Shown here: positions 52,688 to 63,331 of the stretch, one piece after another | Numbering within the stretch: position 1 is the stretch's first letter | Layout: every line of letters starts with the position of its first letter | Source: Sandaracinus sp964481145 | GTDB taxonomy: Bacteria; Myxococcota_A; Polyangia; Polyangiales; Sandaracinaceae | Assembly (NCBI GenBank): GCA_964481145.1 | Contig: CAYZTA010000010.1 | Location: 85,092 to 149,091, forward strand | Length of the DNA stretch: 64,000 bases | Reading direction: 5' to 3' | Position numbers and translations under genes: made by a program | The notes under the pieces: model-generated | Database searches by the model: none | Told to the model about the DNA's origin: nothing | Seen by the model: only the letters and a program-made list of their open reading frames with translations

Positions 52688-53365
52688 CTACCGTGTTCCA
52701 TTCATTCGAGCGAGCTCTTGGCTCGTGGAGAGTCGTTCCCACGCCTTCTTCAAGTCGATGCGCACGAGCCCCGCCGCAAAACGCGCAAAATCGCGCCGGT
52801 CCACGAGAGAGGCAAGTTCTTTTGGAGAGCCTGGGAGGCCCATCTTCATGGCTGCATGAAGAACGCGTGCGTCCGCGTAAGGGTAAACTTCATCCCAAGC
52901 CACCTGCACTTCGCGCAAGAAAATATCTGCGCCCACTTCGCCGATGCCTTTGAACTCCTGGAGGAGCTCGCGCTCTTTCGTCACATTGCGTCGCGCTGCC
53001 TCACGCAGTTGACGAAGGTCTCCATGGTATCGCGAAAGCACGAGCTCCGCCGTTTGTCCCAGCTCTCGTGACGCGCTCTCATCATAGCGCTTGTAACCGT
53101 GCCACGTGATCACATCGACGCGCTCTTGCCAGCTCGCCGCGGCCATCTTCTTCGGCGTGCCGAGACCTGCCTCGATGAGGGCGTGAGTCGCCTGCGCCGC
53201 ATTCTTTGCGTTGATACGCGCACTGAAAAGGAGCGCGGCGACGAGCAGCTGAAAGAGCGGAGCCTGCGTATTGCGCTTGACTCGAATCCCGAGCTCATCC
53301 GCATACGTTTGGCCATAGCGAGTGAGCACGAGCTGCACTCGTGCGAGCTCTTCACGTCGAGGCAT
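52688..53365 (-). CDS. Endonuclease III-like HhH-GPD protein with altered active site
   Basis: The 225-residue protein has an HhH-GPD fold: the N-terminal helices and the hairpin LLQEFKGIGEVGADIFL (134-150). Where endonuclease III has its catalytic Lys in GVGRKTA, this protein has Val144 (GIGEVGA). The Asp (Asp165 in YAD) is kept. The four Cys of the Fe-S cluster are absent. It is therefore probably a monofunctional glycosylase or a DNA-binding derivative. The gene is 17 bases from the nucleotidyltransferase gene and follows WbpB, an unusual neighbourhood for DNA repair. Confidence 0.7.
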   Translation of the reverse strand: MPRREELARVQLVLTRYGQTYADELGIRVKRNTQAPLFQLLVAALLFSARINAKNAAQATHALIEAGLGTPKKMAAASWQERVDVITWHGYKRYDESASRELGQTAELVLSRYHGDLRQLREAARRNVTKERELLQEFKGIGEVGADIFLREVQVAWDEVYPYADARVLHAAMKMGLPGSPKELASLVDRRDFARFAAGLVRIDLKKAWERLSTSQELARMNGTR

Positions 53366-53387
53366 ATCCGCGTATGCAACAAATGCA

Positions 53388-54332
53388 TCACTTCATGAGC
53401 AACATCGAGTGGGCGAGCTCCTCGTCGGGCTTCACCTCTGAAGTTCGTAAAGCATGCACGAGCTCGATCGAGGGGCGTGCGTCTTCGAGACCGAAGCCAC
53501 GGCCGGAGAGCGTCTCCTGGTACACGCGGGTATGCAGGTCGGTGAACCCCTCGCTGAACTCCACTTCGCTTCCATCCACAGTGATCGAACGGAACGTCGT
53601 TTTTCCAGCGCCGAGATCAGTCGGCAAATCCGCGCGATCCACCGACAAGAACCAACGCACGCGGGCCCGCTCGAGCTCCAGATGGCCTGCCATGCGCCGC
53701 GGCTCTGCGAGGTGCACTCGATGGCTTCGAGGCCGACCGAAAATCCAAACCAGCAAATCGAAAAAATGAATCCCGATATTGGTCGGAATCCCACCACTCT
53801 TTTCGATATCACCCTTCCACGAGACGTCGTACCAAAGCCCGCGCGATGTGATGTACGTAAGCTCGACATCATGCACGTCGTGTGGCTCGCGCATGAGCCG
53901 TTCGCGCAGCGCGATCAGCGCTGGATGCGTGCGCAACTGAAGCACCGTGTAAATGTGGCGCCCCGTCTCTTCTTCGAGCTTTTGAAGTGCGTCGAGGTTC
54001 CATGGATTGATGACGAGCGGCTTTTCACAGATCACGTCCGCGCCGACGCGCAACCCCAACCGACAATGCGCATCGTGCAAATAGTTCGGCGCGCACACGC
54101 TGAGCCATTGCACACGCGACTCCTCGGGCCCACGTCGAAGCTTCTCGAGATAACGATCGAAGCGTTCGAACTCGGTAAAGAAGCGCACATCGAACGAGAA
54201 CTGATCCAAGACGCCCACGGCGTCTTTCGGATCGAGGGCCGCGACGATGCGATGTCCGCAGTCCCGAATGGCTCGAAGATGACGAGGCGCGACGAATCCG
54301 CCGGCGCCGGTGATCGCGAAATTGAACGACAT
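53388..54332 (-). CDS. wbpB: UDP-N-acetylglucosamine-uronate 3-dehydrogenase (WbpB/WlbA family)
   Basis: This Gfo/Idh/MocA oxidoreductase oxidises C3 of UDP-GlcNAcA, an early step to 2,3-diacetamido uronic acids of O-antigens. The 314-residue protein starts FAITGAGGFVAPRHLRAIRDCG and contains ICEKPLVINPWNLDAL, QLRTHPALIAL, VDLTYITSRG-like VELTYITSRGLWYDVSWKGD, TNIGIHFFD and FSEGFTDLHT. I recognise this pattern as very close to Pseudomonas WbpB. The dehydrogenase making its substrate is a good match to the gene at 59798. The transaminase (WbpE) and acetyltransferase (WbpD) that act next are not in the window. Confidence 0.92.
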   Translation of the reverse strand: MSFNFAITGAGGFVAPRHLRAIRDCGHRIVAALDPKDAVGVLDQFSFDVRFFTEFERFDRYLEKLRRGPEESRVQWLSVCAPNYLHDAHCRLGLRVGADVICEKPLVINPWNLDALQKLEEETGRHIYTVLQLRTHPALIALRERLMREPHDVHDVELTYITSRGLWYDVSWKGDIEKSGGIPTNIGIHFFDLLVWIFGRPRSHRVHLAEPRRMAGHLELERARVRWFLSVDRADLPTDLGAGKTTFRSITVDGSEVEFSEGFTDLHTRVYQETLSGRGFGLEDARPSIELVHALRTSEVKPDEELAHSMLLMK

Positions 54333-54440
54333 CGAAGTGACCCGATGCTACCCGACGATGGGCTGCGAGCCAACGCGCACTGGACCCACGGGCAGCCCTG
54401 CGCGATGCTGCGCGCCCCACACCCTGCAAGAAGGCATCTC

Positions 54441-55469
54441 GTGAAATACGCACCCACTCACATCGATCGACGATTCATCGTCGCGATGGCCCTCATCGCA
54501 GGATGCTCAGCCCCAGCCAACAATGATCTCGACAGCGCAGATGCCAGCGAAAATTTAGACGCAGGCGTGCTCCCTGATCCGCTTCCGGTCCCGTTCGACG
54601 CGTATGCAACCGAATCCGCGCGCCTCTTGTGTCAAACCGCGGAGCGGTGCGGAACGATGTACTTCGTCGCGTTTCTCGTCCAAGAACAAGTCACCGATTG
54701 CACCGCGCAAATGGCGCAATTCCTCGAAAACAATCTGGTCGCGCAACTCCAAGCATCGATCGTGGCGGGTCGCATCGCTTATGATGGCGAACGTGCCCGC
54801 GCCTGCATCGATGGATCACCGGACATCGTCTGCGGAGCCGATATCGAAACGGAGGATTGTCGCGACACGTTCCAAGGCCTCGTTCCCGATGGCGGTGCTT
54901 GCATGATAACGGAAGAGTGTGGGCATACGAGTGAGTGTGTGGGGGCTGACGGCTGCGACACCCCTGGGACCTGCGTTCATGTTCCGCAGCGCGGCGAGAC
55001 TTGTACGTTTCAGTGCGCCTCCGATTCTTTCTGCGATGATTCGGACGTTTGCGCAGCGCGGCGCGCCGCCGAAGAGAGCTGCTCGAGCGACTCTGAATGC
55101 GAGCCTCAGCTCGCATGCGTCGAAGGCTCCTGCGTGCTGCGTTCGCGTCCCGGCGAAGGTGAGCCGTGCGAAGCAAGCTGCGATGCAAACCTCGTATGCG
55201 ACACCGTCTGTCGTGCTCCCCGAACGGACGGCACATGCACAAACGCCCTCGACTGCCCGGAGGGCCAACTCTGCAAAGAGGATGACACCTGCGGTCCGTA
55301 TCCGACCGCAGGTCAAGCCTGCCGATATGCATGTGCGCGTGGCGCCCGCTGTCTCGAAGGGATGTGTTACGCGATCATCGAAACTGGCGACGCATGCCGA
55401 TACCATGGCGAATGCGCCACGACGCACTGCCTTTCAGGCACGTGCGCCCCGCCTTTCGTGTGCGAGTGA
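54441..55469 (+). CDS. Cysteine-rich lipoprotein
   Basis: The protein of about 342 residues has a short signal peptide with lipobox ALIAGC, so it is probably lipid-anchored. The mature part, from about residue 145, carries many Cys in short repeats (ECGHTSECVGADGCDTPGTC, DSECEPQLACVEGSC), typical of disulfide-rich modules found in myxobacterial outer-membrane lipoproteins. The GTG start is chosen because ATG 54486 leaves too short a signal peptide, and the frame before 54441 overlaps the WbpB gene on the other strand. Function unknown. Confidence 0.72.
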   Translation: MKYAPTHIDRRFIVAMALIAGCSAPANNDLDSADASENLDAGVLPDPLPVPFDAYATESARLLCQTAERCGTMYFVAFLVQEQVTDCTAQMAQFLENNLVAQLQASIVAGRIAYDGERARACIDGSPDIVCGADIETEDCRDTFQGLVPDGGACMITEECGHTSECVGADGCDTPGTCVHVPQRGETCTFQCASDSFCDDSDVCAARRAAEESCSSDSECEPQLACVEGSCVLRSRPGEGEPCEASCDANLVCDTVCRAPRTDGTCTNALDCPEGQLCKEDDTCGPYPTAGQACRYACARGARCLEGMCYAIIETGDACRYHGECATTHCLSGTCAPPFVCE

Positions 55470-55539
55470 GCTTTTGTTCGACCCCAACAATGGAACATTG
55501 CCCTCGTCGGGTCCGTCGGGTATCCCACCACGCAATTCC

Positions 55540-56493
55540 ATGTCCAAACGCTGCCTCGTCACCGGCGGAGCCGGCTTCCTTGGCTCGCATCTCTGCGATC
55601 GCCTCCTCGCCCAGGGTCACGAGGTCGTCGCCCTCGACAATTTCTTCACGGGCGATCGGCGCAACCTCTCCCATCTACGCGACAACAGGCGCTTTCGTCT
55701 GATTGCCCACGATGTCACCCAACCCTGGCCCGAGTTGGGTCGCTTCGACTGGATCTGGAATCTGGCATGCCCGGCGAGCCCTCCGCACTACCAGCGGGAT
55801 CCCGTCTTCACGACGCTCACCAGCGTGCTCGGCGCACTGCATGGTCTCGAACGCGCCGAGCGTGATGGCGCACGTTTCTTTCAAGCGAGCACGAGCGAAG
55901 TCTACGGAGACCCTGAAGTCCATCCTCAGCCCGAATCCTATCGAGGCTCAGTCAATCCCATCGGCCCCCGCGCTTGCTACGACGAAGGCAAGCGCACCGC
56001 CGAGAGCCTCGTGATGGACTTTCACCGCAGTCGCGACGTCGATACCCGCATCGTGCGCATCTTCAATACGTACGGCCCTCGGATGGATCCAAACGATGGA
56101 CGCGTCGTGAGCAACTTCATCATGCAGGCGCTGCGCAACGAGCCCCTCACGATGTATGGCGACGGCAGTCAGACACGTAGCTTCTGCTACGTCGACGACC
56201 TCCTCACTGGCTTCCTCGCGCTCATGGAGCACCCCTCCGAAATCGGTCCCGTCAACATCGGCACCGAGTACGAGTTCACGATGCTCGAGCTCGCACAGAC
56301 GGTGGGACGCGTGCTCGGACGAAACATCTCCATCGAACATCGACCGCTCCCTCAAGACGATCCGACTCAGCGCCGACCCAACCTCGAAAAGGCGCGAAAA
56401 ATCCTTAATTTCGAGCCCAAAATCACGCTCGAAGAAGGCATCGCACGCACGGCTGCGTACTTCGAAGAGCACATGAACACGGATACCCGATGA
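55540..56493 (+). CDS. UDP-glucuronic acid decarboxylase (UDP-xylose synthase)
   Basis: This SDR enzyme turns UDP-glucuronate into UDP-xylose. The 317-residue protein has CLVTGGAGFLGSHLCDRLLAQGH, LDNFFTGDRRNL, IWNLACPASPPHYQRDPV, STSEVYGDPEVHPQPE, and YDEGKRTAESLVMD with the Tyr-x3-Lys. All fit the Uxs family, notably CPASPPHYQ. The start at 55540 is preceded by the Cys-rich gene. It fits with the UDP-glucose dehydrogenase at 58400, which supplies the substrate. Confidence 0.93.
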   Translation: MSKRCLVTGGAGFLGSHLCDRLLAQGHEVVALDNFFTGDRRNLSHLRDNRRFRLIAHDVTQPWPELGRFDWIWNLACPASPPHYQRDPVFTTLTSVLGALHGLERAERDGARFFQASTSEVYGDPEVHPQPESYRGSVNPIGPRACYDEGKRTAESLVMDFHRSRDVDTRIVRIFNTYGPRMDPNDGRVVSNFIMQALRNEPLTMYGDGSQTRSFCYVDDLLTGFLALMEHPSEIGPVNIGTEYEFTMLELAQTVGRVLGRNISIEHRPLPQDDPTQRRPNLEKARKILNFEPKITLEEGIARTAAYFEEHMNTDTR

Positions 56494-56527
56494 AAACCAC
56501 ATTCATCCCGTGCTACACGGTCTCCGC

Positions 56528-57538
56528 ATGACACGTTTTCTCGTCACCGGCGCCGCAGGCTTCATCGGTTCGCATGTCGCGCATCTCCTTCTGGATCGTG
56601 GAGACGAAGTCGTCGGCTTGGACAACGTCAACGACTACTACGACCCACGGCTCAAAGAAGCGCGCCTCGCGCGCCTCGCGGCCAAGCCTGGCTTCTCGAT
56701 GGTCCGCGCCGACGTCGCCAACCGCGCCGCGCTCGCCGAGCTCTTCGAAACCAAGCGCTTCGATGTCGTCATTCACCTCGCAGCACAAGCAGGTGTTCGT
56801 TACTCACTCGAAAACCCTCATGCTTACGTCGACTCGAATCTCGTCGGCTTCGTGAACATGTTGGAGGGCTGCCGCCACCATGGAGTGAAGCACCTCGCCT
56901 ATGCCTCCTCGAGCTCCGTGTACGGCGCGAACACCGAAATGCCCTTCTCGGTTCACCACAACGTCGACCACCCGCTTTCACTTTACGCGGCGACGAAAAA
57001 GGCCAACGAGCTGATGGCGCATACGTATAGCCATCTCTACGGATTGCCGACGACAGGTCTTCGCTTCTTCACCGTGTATGGTCCATGGGGTCGCCCCGAC
57101 ATGGCGCTCTTCCTCTTCACCCGCGCCATCCTCGAAGGCCGCCCCATCGACGTCTTCAATCACGGTCGCATGCGCCGCGACTTCACCTACATCGACGATA
57201 TTGCCGAAGGCGTCGTGCGCGTCGCGGATCATCCCGCTGAACGCAATCCCAACTGGAGCGGCGCTCACCCCGACCCCAGTTCGAGCGCGGCGCCTTGGCG
57301 TGTCTACAACATTGGCAATCACGAACCCGTCGAGCTCATGCATCTCATCGCAGTGCTCGAAAAGGCGCTCGGCAAGACCGCCGAAAAGCGCTTCCTCGAC
57401 ATGCAGGCGGGCGATGTTCCCGCGACATACGCCGATGTCGAGGCCCTCACCACCGACATCGGATTCACTCCGGGAACCCCCATCGAAACCGGCGTCCAAC
57501 GCTTCGTCGCGTGGTACCGCGAGTTCTACAAAGTCTGA
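56528..57538 (+). CDS. UDP-glucuronate 4-epimerase (CapI/LspL-like NAD-dependent epimerase)
   Basis: The 336-residue protein begins FLVTGAAGFIGSHVAHLLLDRGDEVVGLDN and has HLAAQAGVRYSLENPHAYVDSN, YASSSSVYGANTEMPF, LYAATKKANELMAH (Tyr-x3-Lys) and GPWGRPDMALFLFT. The QAGVRYS and GPWGRPDMAL blocks are characteristic of UDP-glucuronate 4-epimerases. It produces UDP-galacturonate for envelope polysaccharides. A start 6 codons upstream is possible. It lies 34 bases after the Uxs gene. Confidence 0.92.
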   Translation: MTRFLVTGAAGFIGSHVAHLLLDRGDEVVGLDNVNDYYDPRLKEARLARLAAKPGFSMVRADVANRAALAELFETKRFDVVIHLAAQAGVRYSLENPHAYVDSNLVGFVNMLEGCRHHGVKHLAYASSSSVYGANTEMPFSVHHNVDHPLSLYAATKKANELMAHTYSHLYGLPTTGLRFFTVYGPWGRPDMALFLFTRAILEGRPIDVFNHGRMRRDFTYIDDIAEGVVRVADHPAERNPNWSGAHPDPSSSAAPWRVYNIGNHEPVELMHLIAVLEKALGKTAEKRFLDMQAGDVPATYADVEALTTDIGFTPGTPIETGVQRFVAWYREFYKV

Positions 57539-57554
57539 GCGACCAAGGATTTCC

Positions 57555-58403
57555 ATGTCCACCTCGACGAACAATCTCGACGAACACACGGTCCACGGCT
57601 TCGGTCGTGAATGGGCTTCGTTTGCGCACCCGGAAGACACCGACGAGCTACAGCGCAGCTTCGAACAGTACTTCGCTGTGTTCCCATGGAGTCGCTTGCC
57701 TCCGAATGCCATCGGCGCAGATGTCGGCTCCGGCAGCGGCCGATGGGCACGCTATGTCGCGCCGCGCGTTGGACACTTGCATTGCGTCGACGCATCGGAC
57801 GAAGCGCTGGGCGTGGCACGTCGCAACCTCTCCTCGCTAGAGAACGTCTCGTTCGTTCATTCGACGATCGAACAGGCTCCCATCGCCGATGGATCGCTCG
57901 ATTTCGCATATTCGCTCGGCGTGCTCCATCACGTGCCGGACACCGAAGGCGCGCTCGCCGCGTGCGTCCGAAAGCTCAAGCCGGGCGCGCCCATGCTCGT
58001 TTATCTTTACTACGCGCTCGACAACCGCTCACCCGCGTTTCGTGCGCTCTGGCGCGCGAGTGACGGCATGCGTCGTGGCATCAGTCGCCTCCCTTACCCC
58101 GCTCGGCGCGCCGTGACCGAAGTGATCGCACGCACCGTGTATTGGCCGTTGGCGCGTGGCGCCGCGTTGGGCGAAAAGCTCGGACTCGACGTTGGAAACG
58201 TGCCGCTCTCGGCCTATCGCGACAAGAGCCTTTACATCATGCGCAACGATGCGCTCGACCGCTTTGGTACCGCCCTCGAGAAACGCTATTCGCGCCCGCA
58301 GATCGAGCGCCTCATGCGCAGCGCAGGCCTCGAGCGCATCCAGTTCCACGAAGGCGAGCCTTATTGGTGTGCAGTCGGTTATCGCCAGGAGAATCACGCG
58401 TGA
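57555..58403 (+). CDS. Class I SAM-dependent methyltransferase
   Basis: The 282-residue protein has the SAM motif ADVGSGSGRWARYVA, HCVDASDEAL and YSLGVLHHVPDTEGALAACVRKLKPGAPML, which is a Methyltransf_11-like domain. An N-terminal segment of about 40 residues may recognise the substrate. Its position between UDP-glucuronate 4-epimerase and UDP-glucose dehydrogenase genes suggests a sugar or glycan methyltransferase, but this is inference. The stop overlaps the GTG of the dehydrogenase gene by 4 bases. Confidence 0.83.
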   Translation: MSTSTNNLDEHTVHGFGREWASFAHPEDTDELQRSFEQYFAVFPWSRLPPNAIGADVGSGSGRWARYVAPRVGHLHCVDASDEALGVARRNLSSLENVSFVHSTIEQAPIADGSLDFAYSLGVLHHVPDTEGALAACVRKLKPGAPMLVYLYYALDNRSPAFRALWRASDGMRRGISRLPYPARRAVTEVIARTVYWPLARGAALGEKLGLDVGNVPLSAYRDKSLYIMRNDALDRFGTALEKRYSRPQIERLMRSAGLERIQFHEGEPYWCAVGYRQENHA

Positions 58404-59710
58404 AAGTCTGTATCGTCGGAAGCGGATATGTCGGCCTCGTCAGCGGCGCTGGGTTTGCCGAAATCGGAAATACCGTCATCTGCGCGGACCTCGCAAAGGC
58501 GAAAATCGACGCCTTGAAAGAGGGGCGCATTCCGATCTTCGAACCTGGGCTCGACGTCTTGGTCGAAAGAAACGTCGCTCAAGGTCGACTCACCTTCACG
58601 ACCGATGTCACCGCTGCCATCGCGGCCTCCGAAATCGTCTTCGTCGCGGTCGGCACCCCGATGCGCGCCGATGGTGGAGCCGACCTCTCGCAGGTCGACG
58701 CCGTCGCCCAGACCGTCGCCGAACACGCCGCGCGCCAAACGACGCTCGTCCTCAAGAGCACCGTCCCCGTCGGCACCAACGTACGGGTCCGACGCCTCGT
58801 CGCCACCGCCAAGCATCGCATTCACGTCGTCTCGAATCCCGAGTTCCTCAAAGAGGGCGACGCGATTAGCGATTTCCTTCGCCCCGATCGCATCGTCGTC
58901 GGTGTCAATGAAGACGATGGCTTCGCACGCGATGCCATGGAGCGGCTCTATCATCCGCTCAACCTCGATCAAGATCGCATCGTGTGGATGGATCCGGCGA
59001 GCGCAGAGCTGACGAAATACGTCGCCAACACGATGCTCGCGATGCGCATCTCGTTCATGAACGAGATCGCGAATCTCTGCGAGCGCGTCGGCGCTGACGT
59101 TCATTCAGTGAGGCACGGCGTCGGCAGCGACGTCCGCATTGGCCCGAAGTTTCTCTACGCTGGCCCTGGATACGGCGGAAGCTGCTTCCCCAAAGACGTG
59201 AGCGCGCTCGTGCACACGGCGCGCGAAAATGGCCTCGAGCTCGATCTCGCCGTCGCGACCGACCAAGTCAACCGCCGTCAAAAAGGCGTGCTCTACCGCA
59301 AGCTCAAGCAGCACTTCGACGGAGATGTGCGAGGCAAACGAGTCGCCGTTTGGGGCATCGCATTCAAACCGCGCACCGACGACATTCGCGACAGCGCATC
59401 GCTCACGCTCATCGACAGCTTGCTCGGCGATGGTGCGATCGTCGTCGCGCACGATCCGGAAGGCATGGCGAACGCCAAGGACCGCTATGGGGATCGCATC
59501 GAGTTCGTGAACGACCAGTATCAAGCCACCCAAGGCGCGGATGCTCTCGTGCTCGCGACCGAATGGCGCCAATATCAAAGCCCAGATTTCGATCGCCTCA
59601 AAGCAGAGATGAAGCGCCCTCTCCTCATCGATGGCCGCAACATTTGGTCCACATACGGCCTGCGCAACCTCGGATTCCTCTATGAAGGAATCGGCGTCCG
59701 CGGTAGCTGA
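58400..59710 (+). CDS. UDP-glucose 6-dehydrogenase
   Basis: This enzyme makes UDP-glucuronate. The 436-residue protein begins KVCIVGSGYVGLVSGAGFAE, with VGTPMRADGGADLSQV, STVPVGTN, NPEFLKEGDAISDFLRPDRIV, the catalytic Cys in GYGGSCFPKDV and WGIAFKPRTDDIRDS. The start is GTG, overlapping the methyltransferase stop by 4 bases. With the decarboxylase and 4-epimerase it forms a small UDP-uronate set. Confidence 0.96.
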   Translation: MKVCIVGSGYVGLVSGAGFAEIGNTVICADLAKAKIDALKEGRIPIFEPGLDVLVERNVAQGRLTFTTDVTAAIAASEIVFVAVGTPMRADGGADLSQVDAVAQTVAEHAARQTTLVLKSTVPVGTNVRVRRLVATAKHRIHVVSNPEFLKEGDAISDFLRPDRIVVGVNEDDGFARDAMERLYHPLNLDQDRIVWMDPASAELTKYVANTMLAMRISFMNEIANLCERVGADVHSVRHGVGSDVRIGPKFLYAGPGYGGSCFPKDVSALVHTARENGLELDLAVATDQVNRRQKGVLYRKLKQHFDGDVRGKRVAVWGIAFKPRTDDIRDSASLTLIDSLLGDGAIVVAHDPEGMANAKDRYGDRIEFVNDQYQATQGADALVLATEWRQYQSPDFDRLKAEMKRPLLIDGRNIWSTYGLRNLGFLYEGIGVRGS

Positions 59711-59797
59711 GACTCGATCCGAGAGTCCTAATTCCGTAATCGACACGAAGGCTCGAATCCCGTGTAGACTCCCTGCGCCACTCGGAGATTGACGCAC

Positions 59798-61081
<1,284 letters not shown>

Positions 61082-61107
61082 TCGATTGAGTCGAGATGAA
61101 TCGAAAC

Positions 61108-61138
61108 GAACTGCCCCGCACGTAGCGCGAGGCAGTTC
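61108..61138. terminator. Hairpin between convergent genes
   Basis: An 8-bp perfect stem GAACTGCC/GGCAGTTC with a 15-base interior lies in the 61 bases between the convergent genes ending at 61081 and 61143. Its symmetry means it could terminate both transcripts. No long T tract follows, so the assignment is moderate. Confidence 0.55.
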
Positions 61139-61142
61139 TGAG

Positions 61143-62843
61143 TCAAGCGGGAGGATAGACCCCGGGCATTATGGTGGTGGTATCCAGGCGAACAGCACGC
61201 CACTGCGCCGGAACTGTCGCTGTGTTCGTCTGGACACAATGCCACTGAGCGATGCCGTTGACGGCCGGGTTTGCATTGATCACCACGTTACCCACCGTCG
61301 CGACGCGAGGAAGGAACGACTCGTTCACAATCGCTGTCACGTACCGACGAGCCTGTCCCGCCGCGAGATAGTAGCCGGTCGGCAGCCATGCACGCCCCTC
61401 GGGCTCGACTGCACCGCGACCCGACACCGCGAACGGTGTCCATCCGTCGATTCCGGCGAACTTGAGGCAATACCACCCTTGGTAACCGTAGCCATTGGGA
61501 CCAGGGTGATACGTGAAGTGGTAGGGGTAGTCCTCGGCCTCCGACGCGGCCTGGAAGCCGAGAAGCCCGTAACTGCCGAGGTGGACCCAGCCACCCGAGC
61601 CGGTAACCTTGAAGGGGCTCAGGTTGCCAGGGTACGCGCGCCATCCGGCCACTCCGGCGCCATGTTCGCCACCGAGCGCCATCGATTGGACTGACAGCTG
61701 CGAAGTCGGCTGGCCCTGCTCGGAATAGCAACCGAGGAACATCGAGCGCGCCGTCACTTCGTCCGACTTGTACGGGCCCCCAGCGTTGTTGTCGGTGTGA
61801 CAGGCGACGAAGGTGTTACCGAGGAAGCTGGAGTCGAGGATCCCCCAGCCCGGAGCGGCAGGATCTGCATGGCCGTTGTCCGAACTATCGATCCCGAGCC
61901 CGAATCCGGCGTTGGCGTCAGGGCCGTCCACGTGGAGGCCGTGACTCCCACACAGCTGAATTATCGTATTGCGAATGGTCCATACGTTTGCATTGGAGGC
62001 GGGCATGGATCCTTGGACGAGGATCCCGCTGCCTCGAAAGCTCTTCACATAGACGTGATCGATCAACGCCCGGCCCCACACGATGATACCGTGCGATACC
62101 GGCTCGGACGCAGACGTCGGCCCGAACCCGGCGGAGCCGCTCACGCAGATGTTCTGGACGACGGCCCAGGCTCCGAGCACGATCTGGATACCATTGACGC
62201 CCGCAGGGAATTTGAGCTCAGAAGCCGACCCCCACCCGCCGCCGACGCCGCAGAGGGTGATCGACTTGTCGACCACGATGGGCGCAGTGAATCGGTATTG
62301 GCCAGGCGGCACGAACAGCTCCTGTCCCCTGCGGTCGTCCGACATGGCCGCGATGGCATCGGCGAATGCACTGTCGTTGTCCGAGGGATTCGTGTTATCG
62401 CCGCGGGCCCCGAACCAGCGCACGGACCACGCGCCCTCAATGAGGCGCTTCCAGCATCCGGTTCGCGGCCCTACGAAACTCGGAACGATTACGGTTCCGC
62501 CATCGTCCGGACTCGTCACGTCATCCGAATCCCAGAACATGACGCCCCCGCCCCCGTCCCCCGGCTCCCAGTAGCCCTTCAGCACCGCCACCGGGCTCGT
62601 GGGTGTTCCGAGCATGTTGCGAAGCTCCTCCATGGTGTCGGTCCAAGGCACAGCCGACGAACCAGAAAGCGCAGCAGCGACGGCAGCGACACCCCGCCCC
62701 CCACTGTCTGACCGCTCACAGCCCACCAAGGCACCGAGACCGAATACGGCGCCGAGCGCAGCGGCCGCCGAGCGCCGCGAGATGTCGATATCCGGTGGGC
62801 TACCAAAATCCTCTTTAAGTTCGTTGGTGCTCTCCGTCATCAC
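61143..62843 (-). CDS. Secreted beta-helix lipoprotein (pectate-lyase-like fold)
   Basis: The 566-residue protein has an N-terminal twin-arginine-like signal (ISRRSAAAALGAVFGLGALVGC) whose lipobox ALVGC implies lipid attachment. The body looks like the pectate lyase/glycosyl-hydrolase 55 type: WFGARGDNTNPSDNDSAFADAI, then LFVPPGQYRFTAPIVVDKSITLCGVGG. Repeated short beta strands follow, as in a right-handed helix. Catalytic residues cannot be assigned, so it may be a surface structural or polysaccharide-binding protein. It converges with the dehydrogenase gene. A second ATG codon lies one codon after the first. Confidence 0.72.
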   Translation of the reverse strand: MMTESTNELKEDFGSPPDIDISRRSAAAALGAVFGLGALVGCERSDSGGRGVAAVAAALSGSSAVPWTDTMEELRNMLGTPTSPVAVLKGYWEPGDGGGGVMFWDSDDVTSPDDGGTVIVPSFVGPRTGCWKRLIEGAWSVRWFGARGDNTNPSDNDSAFADAIAAMSDDRRGQELFVPPGQYRFTAPIVVDKSITLCGVGGGWGSASELKFPAGVNGIQIVLGAWAVVQNICVSGSAGFGPTSASEPVSHGIIVWGRALIDHVYVKSFRGSGILVQGSMPASNANVWTIRNTIIQLCGSHGLHVDGPDANAGFGLGIDSSDNGHADPAAPGWGILDSSFLGNTFVACHTDNNAGGPYKSDEVTARSMFLGCYSEQGQPTSQLSVQSMALGGEHGAGVAGWRAYPGNLSPFKVTGSGGWVHLGSYGLLGFQAASEAEDYPYHFTYHPGPNGYGYQGWYCLKFAGIDGWTPFAVSGRGAVEPEGRAWLPTGYYLAAGQARRYVTAIVNESFLPRVATVGNVVINANPAVNGIAQWHCVQTNTATVPAQWRAVRLDTTTIMPGVYPPA

Positions 62844-62968
62844 TCACTCCCCCTCCGGTGACCGCTGTGTAGATTATGAGTACAGGCCGTGGGCTCGCCT
62901 ACCAAATCGTGGACGCAGTGTCAAACGAGAGCGCCCTGCCAGTCAGGCGCGATTCTCGGCGGTAGGGG

Positions 62969-63331
62969 CTACGCAGCGGGGCGGAGAAGCTGTTGGGTGC
63001 GAGCTCGTCCCAAAATGCGAAATCGCTGATCTTTGACGGAAATATTGGGACGAAGTGGGGTGTTGTTCTTCCGCGATCGAAGGTCTAGAACGAACGATGT
63101 GGAAGAAAAAACGACGAACAAATGAATCTGGTGGCGAACCGATGGCGGCGTCGCTCGCTTCCGACAGCCGTCGCGGCCACAGCAGAACGAGAGTCGCTTC
63201 TCGTAGTGCCCAGTGCTCTCCGCCTCTGCGTTCAGACCCGACCTTGCGAGAGTAGTTCGAAACATGCAGCGGCCCATGACACCGACCGTAGCCGCCTCGC
63301 CGAGCCTGTCCGCCGACGCCTCGTCAATCAA
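62969..63331 (-). pseudogene. Probable remnant of a transposase-associated protein
   Basis: A 120-codon frame contains a block HYEKRLSFCCGRDGCRKRATPPSVR (about residues 43-67) with a Cys-Cys-x4-Cys cluster. I recall this TPPSVR block from proteins next to transposases, where it is followed by FLGRRVYLG. Here that follow-on is missing and the rest does not fit, so the gene appears truncated or rearranged. The family assignment is from memory and is uncertain. Confidence 0.45.
63006..63052. repeat. Inverted repeat CGTCCCAA / TTGGGACG
   Basis: Perfect 8-base arms at 63006-63013 and 63045-63052 are separated by 31 bases and have some further partial match. It lies inside the remnant region and could be a mobile-element end or a hairpin. 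Confidence 0.45.

Noticed and set aside
53454..54440. In-frame 5' extension of the Cys-rich lipoprotein gene
   Set aside because: The extension is antisense to the WbpB gene and would bury the lipobox inside the protein; the GTG at 54441 gives a proper signal peptide.
59744..59780. tRNA-like sequence GGCTCGAATCCC followed by GCGCCA
   Set aside because: Only a T-loop-like string and a terminal CCA-like end are present; no acceptor, D- or anticodon stem can be folded in the upstream bases.
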